Shown here in pieces: positions 9,092 to 18,253 of a stretch of DNA of 64,000 bases. Within the stretch, counting starts at the first letter, position 1, and the number at the start of each line of letters is the position of its first letter. The stretch is from Symmachiella dynata (lineage in GTDB: Bacteria > Planctomycetota > Planctomycetia > Planctomycetales > Planctomycetaceae). The stretch is from the NCBI RefSeq assembly GCF_007747995.1, contig NZ_CP036276.1, positions 7,120,001 through 7,184,000 of the forward strand. The letters are read 5' to 3'. The notes under the pieces are model-generated. The model ran no database searches. It saw only the letters and a list, made by a program, of their open reading frames with translations, and was not told where the DNA came from. The position numbers were made by a program, and so were the translations under genes.

Positions 9092-9542
9092 GAGTGGTTA
9101 CTTTCGAAGAACCCGTTTCAAAACATAGTTGCGCTAGTTCCGCAAACTTGCCAAATCAGTGTCAGCGGAACGCGTCAGAGGGACTTGAAACGACCTAAGG
9201 GAAAAGGTGCGCAATGCCGCGCGGTAAACGACTGCGAGCGCGTATCCTAGTTTGTCGATCGTGCGGCGGGAAGCAATATTGCGTTTGCCTGGGGAATTCG
9301 CCAGGCTCCCTGCGATGGACTTTCTTGCGTCACGACTGCGAAGCGTGGTCCACCTGGGTGAGGGGGCTAGTGATCATTTCCCACGGCTATCGCGCAGCCA
9401 CGTTTGTCCGATACGGCGCTTCGCTACTGTCGCTGCCGTTGTTGCTGATAGAGGAGCGGAATGATGGCATGACAATTCCTGTGTCGGAATTAAGGGGCAC
9501 AGAAGTGACCTATGCTCACATGTCTGCAACTTGGACTCACCC
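9092..9542. other. Intergenic stretch, promoter side of the fusion gene
   Basis: About 450 bases. One hairpin is visible, GCCTGG-GGAATTCG-CCAGGC at 9287-9306. Short reading frames here lack ribosome binding sites. Nothing else recognised. Confidence 0.45.
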
Positions 9543-9583
9543 AAAAAAGCAGGCCTGGATCGAGTAATGTCGATCCAGGCCTG
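9543..9583 (-). terminator. Rho-independent terminator
   Basis: Read on the minus strand, arms of 14 bases (CAGGCCTGGATCGA and its complement) close over a 6-base loop and are followed by TTTTTT (the A-run at 9543-9548). It sits 17 bases after the stop codon of the secreted redoxin-like gene. Confidence 0.9.
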
Positions 9584-9599
9584 TCTTCGTTTTCGGTGA

Positions 9600-11603
9600 T
9601 TACTTCTTCTTAACGGCTTGTTCGATTTGCTTGTTGAAGATGTATTCGAAGATCTGCAACTGTTGGCGATTGACTTGCACTTCCGGCCCATCTTCGGGAA
9701 GCGGCCAAGGAATCGACAATGCTTCGGCGGCCTCCATGACCAACTGCATGGCGGATTCTTCTTCAAGAGCATTGAAATTGAAAGTCACACGGCCGTCGCG
9801 GCCAATCACGACAAACCCGGAATCATAGCCGGCAAGATACGTTAAAGCTGTCGCTCCGGCATATGGTTCCAGAGCTTCGTCGATGCCGGCCAAGGATTTC
9901 CAACCGCGAGCCTTTTGGAAATCACGAACACGCTGCATATCAGACCCGGCTTCGAAGATTTCTAAAATGACAACTCCCTGTGGTCCAAATTTGGACTGGA
10001 GTTTCTTCATGGCTGTAATGGCTTCTTGGTTTTCCTCAACCTCTTTGAGATCCTCCATTGGCTGGGAGAAAATAAGAACAACCACTTTGCCTTTGAAGTT
10101 GTCGAGGTTTCTTGACTTGCCATCGATCCATGAGGCAATTTTCAGCGGCGGCGCGACTTGAGAAGGCTGAATGGGCTGAGGCGCCGGGGGCAATGGCTGA
10201 GAATCGCCGGCGCGGTAGGTCCGTTCATCGACCGCATTGATATAGAGAGCGCCCTTGGGAAACGCGAGTGCTAGAGCGGCCGGTTCGATCGCTTTTTTCG
10301 GTTCAAATTTTGTGGCTTCCCAGGCAGTGACGCGTCCCGTCACCAGCGGTGGGCGAGGCGCGTCTTTGGCCAAGGTGCCGGCAGCGAATTCCTCCCGCTG
10401 TTTTTGAGCAATTTTTGCGTCGGGAATGAGATCGCGGCGTCTTATCTTTGCCGGATAGAAGCCATTGGCGACCTTTTTGACGGCCAGGATTTGCAAGTCG
10501 CGATGAAACGGGGTGACGACTTTATCGGCCGTGCTGACGTAACTCCATTCCATGCGTAGCGGCAGAGCGCCTTGCCGGGGGTCGATCCAGACACGCGCCC
10601 GCTCCCCTTTTTCAACGACTTCATCCATGACATACATAACGCGGCCTTTGACCTCAGTCCGCTTGACGACTTTAAAACGACTCGGATCAGCGGTCATCAA
10701 CAGATCCCATTCATGCCAATCTCTTTTGTGGGTCCACTCCTCTTTAACAATACCCATCGGAGGGAGCGAAATGGAGATGCAGTCGTTGAGGACATTCGCC
10801 ACACGGCCCTGGCCGGGGGCGTTTCCGCCGAACCAACACCGCAGCGGTGGGTCGTTGTCTTTTGACCACGATGCCAACACGATCGAGTTATACAGCTCCG
10901 ATAATTTCTCCGGAGGAGTCACTGCGCCGGGAAACAATGTGTCATCGGATGCGGATGGATTGTTTGACCGGCGGAGGTGAAGTGATTGGCCATCGGTCCA
11001 GACATACGGCCGCTGAATCACCCACCCTTTGAGGCGTTTTTTGACCAACTCGTCGGACAGGCCCTGTGTCAGAGATTGAATTTCCGCGTCTAAATACCGC
11101 ATGGTCTCTTTGAATTGCGCTTCATCCAGCGCTTTCCCGTTGACCACAATAGATCCCGGATTTGCCTTGGTGAAGTCTTGTTTCTCCTTGAGACGCTGCC
11201 GTTCGGTTTCAATCGCGGCTTCCGTATCGGTGATTGTCATGCGGTATTCAACACCCAGCGGCATGAACTTGGTGAAATTCTTGTGATAGGCGGCTTGGAT
11301 GGCTTTGACCGAAGGTAACTTCGCGGTTCTGCGCGATGCAGCTGCTCGCTTGCGGGGCGCAGCCGGGCGTTTGCCGGTCGAGGCGGGCCGTTTGCCGGTC
11401 GTCGCGGGCCGTTTGCGCGTAGCGGTTGTCGGTTTGCCTTGAGGGGCTGTTGCCGGCTTGCGCTGAGGAGCGGTTTGTTTTTTAGCAGCGGGCGGATCCG
11501 CGGCGCGGGCGTTGAATCCCCCCACCACAACGGTGAAACCGCAAAGAACGGCAAACAGGGCGCTGAGCGAACGGCCGTAAGGGCGCAATTTCCCGACGGG
11601 CAT
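9600..11603 (-). CDS. Secreted protein with C-terminal redoxin-like domain lacking cysteines
   Basis: 667 residues. A signal peptide (about 1-32, cleavage near NARAAD) leads into a basic low-complexity linker of repeated KRPA-type units (about 40-95), an uncharacterised central domain (about 100-450) and a C-terminal thioredoxin-like domain (about 495-640: SRNLDNFKGKVVVLIF, FGPQGVVILEIFE, FVVIGRDGRV). The position where redox members have C-x-x-C reads FSQPMED, so the domain cannot do disulfide chemistry and probably has a binding role. The start at MPVGKLRP is chosen because GGAGGAG lies 7 bases upstream and the signal begins there. Followed by a strong terminator. Probably acts outside the cytoplasm. 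Confidence 0.8.
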   Translation of the reverse strand: MPVGKLRPYGRSLSALFAVLCGFTVVVGGFNARAADPPAAKKQTAPQRKPATAPQGKPTTATRKRPATTGKRPASTGKRPAAPRKRAAASRRTAKLPSVKAIQAAYHKNFTKFMPLGVEYRMTITDTEAAIETERQRLKEKQDFTKANPGSIVVNGKALDEAQFKETMRYLDAEIQSLTQGLSDELVKKRLKGWVIQRPYVWTDGQSLHLRRSNNPSASDDTLFPGAVTPPEKLSELYNSIVLASWSKDNDPPLRCWFGGNAPGQGRVANVLNDCISISLPPMGIVKEEWTHKRDWHEWDLLMTADPSRFKVVKRTEVKGRVMYVMDEVVEKGERARVWIDPRQGALPLRMEWSYVSTADKVVTPFHRDLQILAVKKVANGFYPAKIRRRDLIPDAKIAQKQREEFAAGTLAKDAPRPPLVTGRVTAWEATKFEPKKAIEPAALALAFPKGALYINAVDERTYRAGDSQPLPPAPQPIQPSQVAPPLKIASWIDGKSRNLDNFKGKVVVLIFSQPMEDLKEVEENQEAITAMKKLQSKFGPQGVVILEIFEAGSDMQRVRDFQKARGWKSLAGIDEALEPYAGATALTYLAGYDSGFVVIGRDGRVTFNFNALEEESAMQLVMEAAEALSIPWPLPEDGPEVQVNRQQLQIFEYIFNKQIEQAVKKK

Positions 11604-11930
11604 TGAGTTCTCCTCCATGAGAAGTTGCAAGCATTTTTTTGAGGTGCGGCGGCATCTACGGCGCAACTGCCGCGGGCCCGATCCACAATGGAACGGGTCT
11701 TTTAACGGATATGAGACAGGTTGGCTAGCCGAGATCGTTGCTGGAATAACGGAAAGTTTTTCAGTCCCGTTTATCTCAAAATGTCGGCGAGTTGTTCGAT
11801 GCTTCTTGCTTATCTTGGAACGACCTATCGGACTAATTGTTACCGGGATTGACGATGCGCAGTGAGTGGTTTTTAATGAATTTACGGTCGTGCACGTGGA
11901 ATTGAAATTTCTCGTCCAGAAAGAAAACTG
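11604..11930. other. Divergent promoter region, nothing specific seen
   Basis: About 327 bases between the divergent genes for the redoxin-like secreted protein and the next secreted protein. Promoters for both must lie here, but I find no confident -35/-10 pair or palindrome. Confidence 0.4.
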
Positions 11931-12926
11931 ATGGGAGCGCCTCGCCAAAAACAGTGGACCTGGATTGTTTTCGGAGTATTCCTGACAAGCTGTCTGCCAC
12001 TGACAATCAGGGCTGATGAGGGTGCGATTCAAAAAGAGACGGTCGCCAAGAGCACGTCTGGCGAAACGGTGAAAATGCCGGTGAACTACAATCGGGCGAT
12101 GCTAGTCGTCGTTTCGGAACAGGGCGTCGCGGGGGTGCGTTTTCTTGATGCCTTTGAGCGGGGCAACAAAACCGGCAATGGAGTTGTGGGCGTCTCGTAC
12201 GAATGGCGTTTTCTGGGGCGAGAAGCCGATGCGAAAGAGCAAACCGGAAGAGGTCGCGTGTTTGCCAAACTGAAAGACAGCGAGGTGCAAAAAGGGACAT
12301 TCGATGTGCAATGTGGGCCGATGAGTCTGACGTGGTCCTATCGCCAACAAAAGTCGGGGGTCGTGGCATTCGACCCCCGCAACATGTCGGTTCACTCCCT
12401 TGCCGACAACTACTTCACCAAGAGAAAGGGCGACCCGCTCCACAAACCGGTCGACCTTCGCCGCTTTCTACAGGCCGAGGCAAACTCCAACGGATCGCAA
12501 ATGGGAGCGCCGGTCTACTACCAAGATTGCGCCGTCGTCGTAAAGCACCCGTCAGGATTGGCAATTTTTGAATTTGGTGAACCTTTCGAACACGAAACGG
12601 ACAAGGAATTCCCGCACTACGGGATTCCGTTTCACGGCAGGTTTTTGTCGCCCGGAAAACCGACCCGCGAACACAACGGTGAAGTCTATGAAGAGCGATT
12701 CCTACGAGGCGGATTCATCAAGTCCCAATTGAATCTTGAAGTCGGACCGCTGCAGATGGAGTGGTCGCAAGGGGATAATTCATTGGGTTGGGTTTACTAC
12801 GCTCCCGAGCAAACCCCTGTTTGGATTGTTGAGAAAGGCTCCTTAGAGACATTAATTGCCGCCCTTTCCACGCCACACAAAAGCGAAGAAACCAAACCGG
12901 CGCCAATTTTGGAAAAGACCCCGTAA
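11931..12926 (+). CDS. Secreted hypothetical protein
   Basis: 331 residues. N-terminal signal sequence (MGAPRQKQWTWIVFGVFLTS, hydrophobic core to about residue 27, cleavage near IRADEG). The rest appears rich in beta strands (for example GVRFLDAFERGNKTGNGVVG and SYEWRFLGREAD), with no cysteine pairs or catalytic motif I can name. It has an AGAAAG ribosome binding site. It is divergent from the redoxin-like secreted protein and upstream of a tiny membrane protein gene. The family is not recognised, so no function is proposed beyond export. Confidence 0.72.
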   Translation: MGAPRQKQWTWIVFGVFLTSCLPLTIRADEGAIQKETVAKSTSGETVKMPVNYNRAMLVVVSEQGVAGVRFLDAFERGNKTGNGVVGVSYEWRFLGREADAKEQTGRGRVFAKLKDSEVQKGTFDVQCGPMSLTWSYRQQKSGVVAFDPRNMSVHSLADNYFTKRKGDPLHKPVDLRRFLQAEANSNGSQMGAPVYYQDCAVVVKHPSGLAIFEFGEPFEHETDKEFPHYGIPFHGRFLSPGKPTREHNGEVYEERFLRGGFIKSQLNLEVGPLQMEWSQGDNSLGWVYYAPEQTPVWIVEKGSLETLIAALSTPHKSEETKPAPILEKTP

Positions 12927-13003
12927 CGACTGTTCCTGTCTGGGGTTGATGGGGACGATGAAGCGAGTTGGACTATCGTACAAATCTGAGAGGGGAGTTG
13001 CTG

Positions 13004-13147
13004 ATGTTTCTACCTGGCCCGATGGAACTGCTGATCATCGCCGCGATTTTCTTGATGCTCATCGGCGTGCCGTTGCTCATCGCTGTGCTGGTGATTTATC
13101 TGGTCAAAAGCACGAAACCGCCGGGGGGCGACGATCGGCACGGCTAG
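13004..13147 (+). CDS. Small single-span membrane protein, TatA-like N-terminus
   Basis: 47 residues, read directly from the sequence: ATG at 13004, TAG at 13145-13147, with GAGGGGAG about 8 bases before the start. The N-terminus FLPGPMELLIIAAIFLMLIG resembles the membrane anchor of TatA/TatE (G-P-x-E-L-L-I-I-x-x-I), but the helix simply continues (VPLLIAVLVIYLVK) and the amphipathic helix and acidic tail of real TatA are absent; it ends in PPGGDDRHG. It is therefore a small membrane protein of unknown role, not a functional TatA. Good ribosome binding site and hydrophobic design argue that it is real. Confidence 0.6.
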   Translation: MFLPGPMELLIIAAIFLMLIGVPLLIAVLVIYLVKSTKPPGGDDRHG

Positions 13148-13150
13148 CTC

Positions 13151-13173
13151 GCCCCCCGGCATAGCCGGGGGGC
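13151..13173. terminator. Perfect hairpin between convergent genes
   Basis: GCCCCCCGGC-ATA-GCCGGGGGGC has 10-base perfect arms between two convergent genes. There is no T-tract on either side, so it may be an attenuating hairpin or a REP-like palindrome rather than a classic terminator. Confidence 0.5.
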
Positions 13174-13202
13174 TAATGGAAACTGGGGCTAATGTCGGTG
13201 AA

Positions 13203-14867
13203 CTACCACTCCTTGCCATCGGCGCGGGTGCCGCAGAGGGCGACTTCGATTCCCAGTTCGGCGGCCATTGAGGCTTTGGCGAGTAATGCTTTGTCGGCAT
13301 CGGCGGCCGACTTGGCGTAGGCGACTTGGATGTGGTTCGATTTGTGACGGGCCATCATTTGATCGCGCGACGTTCCGTAGGTGACGGCGTGCATGATCGG
13401 CCATTGAGGGGTGGTTTCGTTCCAGCGTCGCTCGGTTTCTTTTTTGGATAGCTTCACCACGCCGCCGCGGCCGAGGTCCATTTTCAGGCGATCGTCTTCG
13501 ACATAAATCCGCGACCAGATGATTTCACCCGGTTTGGAAATGCCTCGCAGCGTGCTGCCGCCGGCGGGGAAGTACATGGGGACTTGCCGCAGGCCGTCGG
13601 CCCCTTTCCATCCACCGATGAAATGCGCCGGCGGGGCGGCGCCGCTGATGAGCAGCACCCAGATGTAGTCATCCACTTTGCCCGTAGCATCGTGATCGCC
13701 CCAACGAATGTCGTGCAGCGTGTTTTCGACCGGTTGGCCCATCGCTTTGTGGACGCGATAGGTAATCAAGCTGTCCAGGCCGGCGCACTCGTCAACTTCG
13801 TTGAAGTGCGGGATCGCTTCGCCAGCGTACAGTTCGCGTTTGCCATCGCGACTGGTGACGGGCGGGCGGTCCTGGTTGTTGAGGGTCCCTTCGACCAAGT
13901 CGCTGGCCGGGAGCAGGTCTTTGAGTCCCTGTTGGTATTGAATCCCGATGCAGTCGCAGCCAAAGTCATCGGCAATCCGCACCGCAGCGATGTACATTTG
14001 GCATTGCTTGTGAATTTGATCATCGGTGAGATCGGTTTCGTGGGTGGGTCCGGTGTGGAAGGTCATGCCTTTGTCTTCCATCCACTTGCGGACTGCTTTG
14101 GCTTCGGCGTCTTTGACTTGCGTCGATTCATGGTACAGCGCCGACTGGCTGAGGCGTTCTTTGTAGAGGCCGGTCGGGTTGAGGAGATGGTCGGGAATGA
14201 TCGCATTGAACATGCCCATGCAGCCTTCGTCGAAGACACCCATGATGGCTTTTTCGGATTGCATCTGGGCGGCCAGCGACTCGCCGAGTTTGCGTTCCTT
14301 GCCTGAGATTTTCACCCGCTTGAGCGGTTTGACATGTTTGGTCGCGTGCCTGCACGTGCCGTTCGTCAGCCATTTCTTGAGGCGAGTCGTGAAATATTTA
14401 TCGGTGAAATCCTCGCTCCAGAGTGTGGAATACTCTACACCCGCTTTGGTGAGCGAGCCGTTAAGATTCAGCATGCCGACCAAACCGGGCCAGGTCCCCG
14501 ACCAGTTGGCAACGGTCAGAATCGGGCCTTGATGCGTGGCCAACCCCGAAAGGACGTGATGCGAGTACTGCCAAACCGCTTCGGCCACGATCAACGGAGC
14601 GTGCGGATCGATGTTTTCAAAAACCTGCATGCCTTGTTTTTGCGAGCCGATGAAGCCGTGCTTTTCGGTTTCGTCATAAGGATGCGCGCGAACGATTTCA
14701 TAACCGGCCGCTTCGACCGCTTGGGTCAGTGCAGCTTCCATTTGCTCTTGCGCTTCCCAGCAGTTTTGGTTTGCGGAAAGCCGCAAGTCGCCACTGGCGA
14801 TCAATTGAACTTGGTTCTTTTTGAGTTTTGGTTTTTTGGTCGGTTTAGAAATTGTATAGGCGGCCAT
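13203..14867 (-). CDS. L-fucose/L-arabinose isomerase family protein
   Basis: 554 residues. The layout matches the fucose/arabinose isomerase superfamily: an N-terminal Rossmann-like part (about 20-200), a middle segment with [17 protein letters not shown], and a C-terminal part with [27 protein letters not shown] and a substrate-domain His-rich end ([20 protein letters not shown]). The gene just upstream on the same strand encodes an AraB-type kinase, so the pair would isomerise an aldose and phosphorylate the ketose, most simply L-arabinose to L-ribulose 5-phosphate. Sequence does not settle the sugar (arabinose, fucose or a planctomycete polysaccharide sugar). The start at MAAYTISK is the first ATG. 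Confidence 0.82.
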   Translation of the reverse strand: MAAYTISKPTKKPKLKKNQVQLIASGDLRLSANQNCWEAQEQMEAALTQAVEAAGYEIVRAHPYDETEKHGFIGSQKQGMQVFENIDPHAPLIVAEAVWQYSHHVLSGLATHQGPILTVANWSGTWPGLVGMLNLNGSLTKAGVEYSTLWSEDFTDKYFTTRLKKWLTNGTCRHATKHVKPLKRVKISGKERKLGESLAAQMQSEKAIMGVFDEGCMGMFNAIIPDHLLNPTGLYKERLSQSALYHESTQVKDAEAKAVRKWMEDKGMTFHTGPTHETDLTDDQIHKQCQMYIAAVRIADDFGCDCIGIQYQQGLKDLLPASDLVEGTLNNQDRPPVTSRDGKRELYAGEAIPHFNEVDECAGLDSLITYRVHKAMGQPVENTLHDIRWGDHDATGKVDDYIWVLLISGAAPPAHFIGGWKGADGLRQVPMYFPAGGSTLRGISKPGEIIWSRIYVEDDRLKMDLGRGGVVKLSKKETERRWNETTPQWPIMHAVTYGTSRDQMMARHKSNHIQVAYAKSAADADKALLAKASMAAELGIEVALCGTRADGKEW

Positions 14868-14973
14868 CGTCGGTGTGTCCTAATTTGTAGTTTGCAAATG
14901 TGATCAATAGCAAAAGGAATTCAAAAATGTGCCGTCATCGGCCCGCTTATGAAATCAGAGAGCCCCTATTCTC

Positions 14974-15053
14974 GGGTGCCACTGCTGGCTTGTCCAGCAT
15001 TGTTGATGCAGGTCGTGCCGTTTGCACTGGCGGACGAGCCGCCAGTGGCACCC
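14974..15053. repeat. Paired inverted REP-like element, family 1
   Basis: GGTGCCACTGCTGGCTTGTC at about 14975-14994 and its inverted partner (ending GCCAGTGGCACCC at 15053) form a pair of head-to-head palindromes, each built on CACTG...CAGTG. It lies between the isomerase and kinase genes, so it would sit in their shared transcript. Confidence 0.7.
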
Positions 15054-15067
15054 ACTCCAATGGGGTA

Positions 15068-16696
15068 TTAGAGGTTTTCGGCAACGAGCACATCGGCCAG
15101 TTTGCGGTAACGTTGATAGATGTTTTCATAGGCTGCTTGTGCATCCGCTTCTGGTTCGACAATTTTCGCCGCACGACTCGGATCATCCGCACGCGGACCG
15201 GCCATAGCGGCGATGGCGTCGGCGGTGGTGGCAAAGTGTTTTCGATCGGTGTCGGCGGCCAAGACGCCGAGAATCGCCGCCCCGAGTGCGGGGCCTTGTT
15301 TTGAGGGATGCACTGTGATCGGCAACCCCAGGACGTCGGCGTAGATTTGTACCAACAATGGATTGTGGTGCGGAAGTCCTCCGGTGGCAACGATGCAGGT
15401 GACCGGCACGCCGTTTTCTCGCAGCAGGTCAACGATCCAACGCACGCCAAAGGCGGAGCCTTCCATCAAGGCGCGGTACATGTGCCCTGCCCCGTGGTTC
15501 ATGGTTAATCCGACGAACGCGCCGCGCAGTCCCCCATCCATCAGCGGCGTGCGGCAACCGTTGAACCAATCCATACAGAGCACGCCCTCAGCACCCGGCG
15601 GCATCGTTGCGGCCTGAGCGGTGAGTTGATCAAAGTTGTCGTGGCCGGTCGTGCGCCGCAGCCAATCGAAGGCGTCTCCCACAGCGGCCTGTCCGGTTTC
15701 GTAACCGAAAAAGCCAGGAAGGATTCCCCCTTCGACGATCCCCGCAACGCCGGGGACGTTTTGTTCAGCATCGGCATTGAGCATGTGGCAACTGCTGGTT
15801 CCCATGACCATCACCAACGTGCCTGCTCCAGCAGCGCCGGCGCCGGGGACACCGGCGTGTGCATCGATCGTGGCGGCGCTGACGGGGATTCCGGCGGGGA
15901 GTCCGAATTTCTCTGCGATCGATGCACAGAGGGTGCCGGCCGCTTCGCCCGGCGCGAGGAATTGTCCTGGCATTTTCTCGGCGACAACGTTTTCTAGTTT
16001 AGGATGCAATGCGGCAAAGAATTCACGGGAGGGGAAACCATCGTGGCTATGCCACATGCCCTTATAACCCGCTTGGCAGGTGGAACGAGGCAGTTTGTCG
16101 GCGGGACTATCAACCAGTTGCCAGACATACCAGTCCCCTGCTTCGAGCCAGACTTCGGTCGCTTCGTAAACGGCGGGCGCCTCTTCGAGGGTTTCGAGCA
16201 TTTTGGGAAAGAACCACTCCAGGCCGATGATGCCGCCGTAGCGAGCTAGCCAAGGTTCGTTGCGGGCGCGGGCCAGTTCGTTGATTTTCTCGGTTTGCGT
16301 TTTCGCGCCGTGATGTTTCCACAGTTTGGGCCAAGCAAATTTTTCAGCAGCCCACTGCGGCACGAGACACAGCGGCGTGCCGTCGCTCAGCGCGGGGAGC
16401 ATGGTGCAACTGGTGAAATCGACACCGATGCCGATGATTTCGTCGCCGGTCAACCCAGCTGCGGCCACAGCATCGCGAACTGCTTGAGCGGAGGCTTCGA
16501 TCCAGTCGCTGGGATGCTGAAAGGCAAAATCGGCGGGGAGTTTTTCATCCGTGCCGGGCAAGGTCTCGGTAATTTGTCCGTGCTCATAAGGCACGACAGC
16601 CGAGGCGAGTTCGTTGCCGTTCAGATCGGTCAACAAGGCCCGGACCGATTCGGTACCAAAGTCGAGTCCGAGTGCAACATGTGCCGGTTGATTCAT
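15068..16696 (-). CDS. araB: Ribulokinase (FGGY carbohydrate kinase)
   Basis: 542 residues, full length for AraB-type FGGY kinases. N-terminal FGGY domain begins with ALGLDFGTESVRALLTD (ATP phosphate-binding loop), with GVDFTSCTMLP near residue 100; the C-terminal domain contains MVMGTSSCHMLNAD and FGYETGQAAVGDAFDWL, both hallmarks of ribulokinase rather than xylulokinase or glycerol kinase. It phosphorylates L-ribulose with ATP. GGAG lies about 8 bases before the chosen ATG (MNQPAHVAL); an upstream start would add 10 residues. It precedes the isomerase gene with a 200-base spacer carrying a REP-like pair, so the two are probably one operon. No araD is in the window. Confidence 0.92.
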   Translation of the reverse strand: MNQPAHVALGLDFGTESVRALLTDLNGNELASAVVPYEHGQITETLPGTDEKLPADFAFQHPSDWIEASAQAVRDAVAAAGLTGDEIIGIGVDFTSCTMLPALSDGTPLCLVPQWAAEKFAWPKLWKHHGAKTQTEKINELARARNEPWLARYGGIIGLEWFFPKMLETLEEAPAVYEATEVWLEAGDWYVWQLVDSPADKLPRSTCQAGYKGMWHSHDGFPSREFFAALHPKLENVVAEKMPGQFLAPGEAAGTLCASIAEKFGLPAGIPVSAATIDAHAGVPGAGAAGAGTLVMVMGTSSCHMLNADAEQNVPGVAGIVEGGILPGFFGYETGQAAVGDAFDWLRRTTGHDNFDQLTAQAATMPPGAEGVLCMDWFNGCRTPLMDGGLRGAFVGLTMNHGAGHMYRALMEGSAFGVRWIVDLLRENGVPVTCIVATGGLPHHNPLLVQIYADVLGLPITVHPSKQGPALGAAILGVLAADTDRKHFATTADAIAAMAGPRADDPSRAAKIVEPEADAQAAYENIYQRYRKLADVLVAENL

Positions 16697-17026
16697 GGGG
16701 TGGCTCCGCTGAGATTTGTCGATCATTGACGAGAGGTGTTATAAAATAAAGTCTCGCGCAGAGACGCTGAGGCGCAGAGAAAAAAGTTGGTGGAAAAACG
16801 GGGTTCCGAAAAGTTGCCAGGATAGCGTAAAACGGCGGTGACTGCGAATGGTGGCGGGGGAATTTTGTGGAGGTTGGGAGGTTGTCTCCGCAGTCTTGGC
16901 TGAAGTTGGTACACTGCGGGGGCGTGAACCGGTGGGCCGTCGGATGCGTTACGGTATTAGCGGCCCGAACGGGCTGTTTTCGAGTTATTTTTGGGTTGGA
17001 GCAATCGCCTCGCAAGGACGTTTGTT
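16697..17026. other. Divergent spacer with a CTCTGCG-type repeat
   Basis: About 330 bases between the divergent ribulokinase and membrane-protein genes. A repeat, CTCGCGCAGAGACGC and more, at 16752-16780 is shared with 45231-45258 and 45363-45388. Nothing else is recognised. Confidence 0.5.
16752..16780. repeat. CTCGCGCAGAGACGC repeat, copy 1
   Basis: CTCGCGCAGAGACGCTGAGG and the following GCGCAGAGA match two inverted copies at 45231-45258 and 45363-45388. This sequence is recurrent between genes in many bacteria. Confidence 0.6.
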
Positions 17027-17800
17027 GTGGGATATTTTTTCAGATACTTGTTTAAACTACCGCCGGCAAGGGCGGCCGTTCGATTTCTGTTGGGCGTGAT
17101 CGCAATCCCGACATTTCGGCTATTTTTGCGCAAGGTCGTGCGTCTACAGGATTTGGACGCTGAACTTGAAAAAGATTTAGAGCAATGGTTTCGTGCCTCG
17201 CTGGTTCTGTTGGCCGTGACAGCCAACATGGAACATTTGATGTTTGACTGGATCACGGGTGAGCATACAAGGATTGACCTGGATTGGTTGGTGCTTGGCG
17301 GACGGATTTTGATCGCGGTCGGTGTGATTGAAACGATGCCGGATCAGGAGTTGTTTGCAATTATTTATCCTGGTCCGCCGCACCTGAAGTTTCGTCGCGG
17401 GCAAATCCTGAGCACAGTGAAAGAACATTGGCGGCCCTACATCAGAGGTTTGATTTGCCAACACATCAATCGCTCATCGCCGGTCTTTGCGATTATGTCG
17501 GCAATTTTTTCTGGCCCCGCGGGTTGGGTGTTTTACGTACTTGCGATTATTCAATATTTGATTATTGGACTGGTCACATCCCGCGACCATGCAATGAGCG
17601 TGCTCAGTGAGTTTGACAAACAGGTCACGAACCGACGGCGGGAGTTGATTGAAGAGTTTCACCTGGACGAGTCAGACACGCAGGTTGCACCGCCCGAAGA
17701 ACAAACGACCGCGGAAGAGGCCCCGCCCCCCGATGGCACCGCTTCCGACAAAACGGCACAACAACCGGCGCCTGAACCGACGCGAGATTCGTCGCCATAG
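17027..17800 (+). CDS. Integral membrane protein of unknown function
   Basis: About 257 residues. Hydrophobic segments lie near the N-terminus (VVGYFFRYLF and FLLGVIAIPTFRLFL), near 55-95 (ASLVLLAVTANM and LVLGGRILIAVGVIE) and near 165-200 (VFAIMSAIFSGPAGWVFYVL, IIQYLIIGLV), followed by a long acidic, Pro/Glu-rich tail (from about 215 to the end). The start is uncertain: GTG at 17027 has AAGGA 8 bases upstream, while TTG at 16991 would add 12 residues. I do not recognise a family. It is divergent from the ribulokinase gene and stands alone. Confidence 0.65.
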   Translation: MGYFFRYLFKLPPARAAVRFLLGVIAIPTFRLFLRKVVRLQDLDAELEKDLEQWFRASLVLLAVTANMEHLMFDWITGEHTRIDLDWLVLGGRILIAVGVIETMPDQELFAIIYPGPPHLKFRRGQILSTVKEHWRPYIRGLICQHINRSSPVFAIMSAIFSGPAGWVFYVLAIIQYLIIGLVTSRDHAMSVLSEFDKQVTNRRRELIEEFHLDESDTQVAPPEEQTTAEEAPPPDGTASDKTAQQPAPEPTRDSSP

Positions 17801-17824
17801 CCGGTTGGAAGCAATCGGGAGATG

Positions 17825-18034
17825 TTTGGCCAACGGCCAAATGACATCATAGCCTAGGGCATTCGCCCTAGGTATTTGCGTTGGCAACAATTTTGTCATT
17901 GGCCAACGGCCAATTTCACGCTTTCGGCACGTGCGCAACGCATATGAATTTGGCCTTCAGCCAAAAATCATTGTTGCCATAATAATACCAGGGGCGTTGC
18001 CCCTGGCTAAGGTGGGGATTGGCCGTTGGCCAAT
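17825..18034. repeat. Cluster of six short palindromes
   Basis: Six hairpins in 210 bases: TTTGGCCAACGGCCAAA (17825-17841), CCTAGGGCATTCGCCCTAGG (17853-17872), ATTGGCCAACGGCCAAT (17898-17914), TTTGGCCTTCAGCCAAA (17949-17965), CCAGGGGCGTTGCCCCTGG (17988-18006) and ATTGGCCGTTGGCCAAT (18018-18034). Arms TTGGCAACAAT (17881) and ATTGTTGCCA (17969) add an outer inversion. Not a CRISPR: no constant repeat or spacer length. Confidence 0.75.
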
Positions 18035-18177
18035 CTTGTGTGGGGCGCTCGTGGTGTGCTCGTGGGGTGCTCGTGGGGTGCGGTTGGGGCGGTGCTGGTT
18101 GATCACGTCCTTTTTGGTGGGCGCTGCTGCGGGATGCTATGGTCGACTTGCTTGCTTCTCTTATTGGCAACGTGGGA

Positions 18178-18235
18178 ATTGCGGCTTCTTGCGGGCTTCG
18201 CCCGCCCCGATAGCAGAGCTATCGCGGCCACCCTG
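18178..18235. repeat. GCGGGC/GCCCGC repeat, copy 1
   Basis: A segment of about 58 bases (ATTGCGGCTTCTTGCGGGCT, then CGCCCGCCCCGAT and ATCGCGGC) recurs inverted at 28868-28922 with few differences. It contains the hairpin GCGGGC-TTC-GCCCGC. Together with the palindrome cluster it fills the 450-base gap 17801-18253. Confidence 0.7.
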
Positions 18236-18253
18236 TGGATGGTTCTGGCCGGT

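Noticed and set aside
9600-12032. Longer start for the redoxin-like secreted protein (frame open to 12032)
   Set aside because: The extra 143 codons overlap the divergent gene, carry no signal and have poor composition; GGAGGAG and the signal peptide fix the start at 11603.
13004-13147. Functional TatA
   Set aside because: The second, amphipathic helix and the acidic tail are missing, so the TatA similarity is limited to the N-terminal helix.
17825-18034. Possible CRISPR array
   Set aside because: The palindromes differ in sequence, spacing and length; there is no constant repeat of 23-47 bases and no cas gene in the window.
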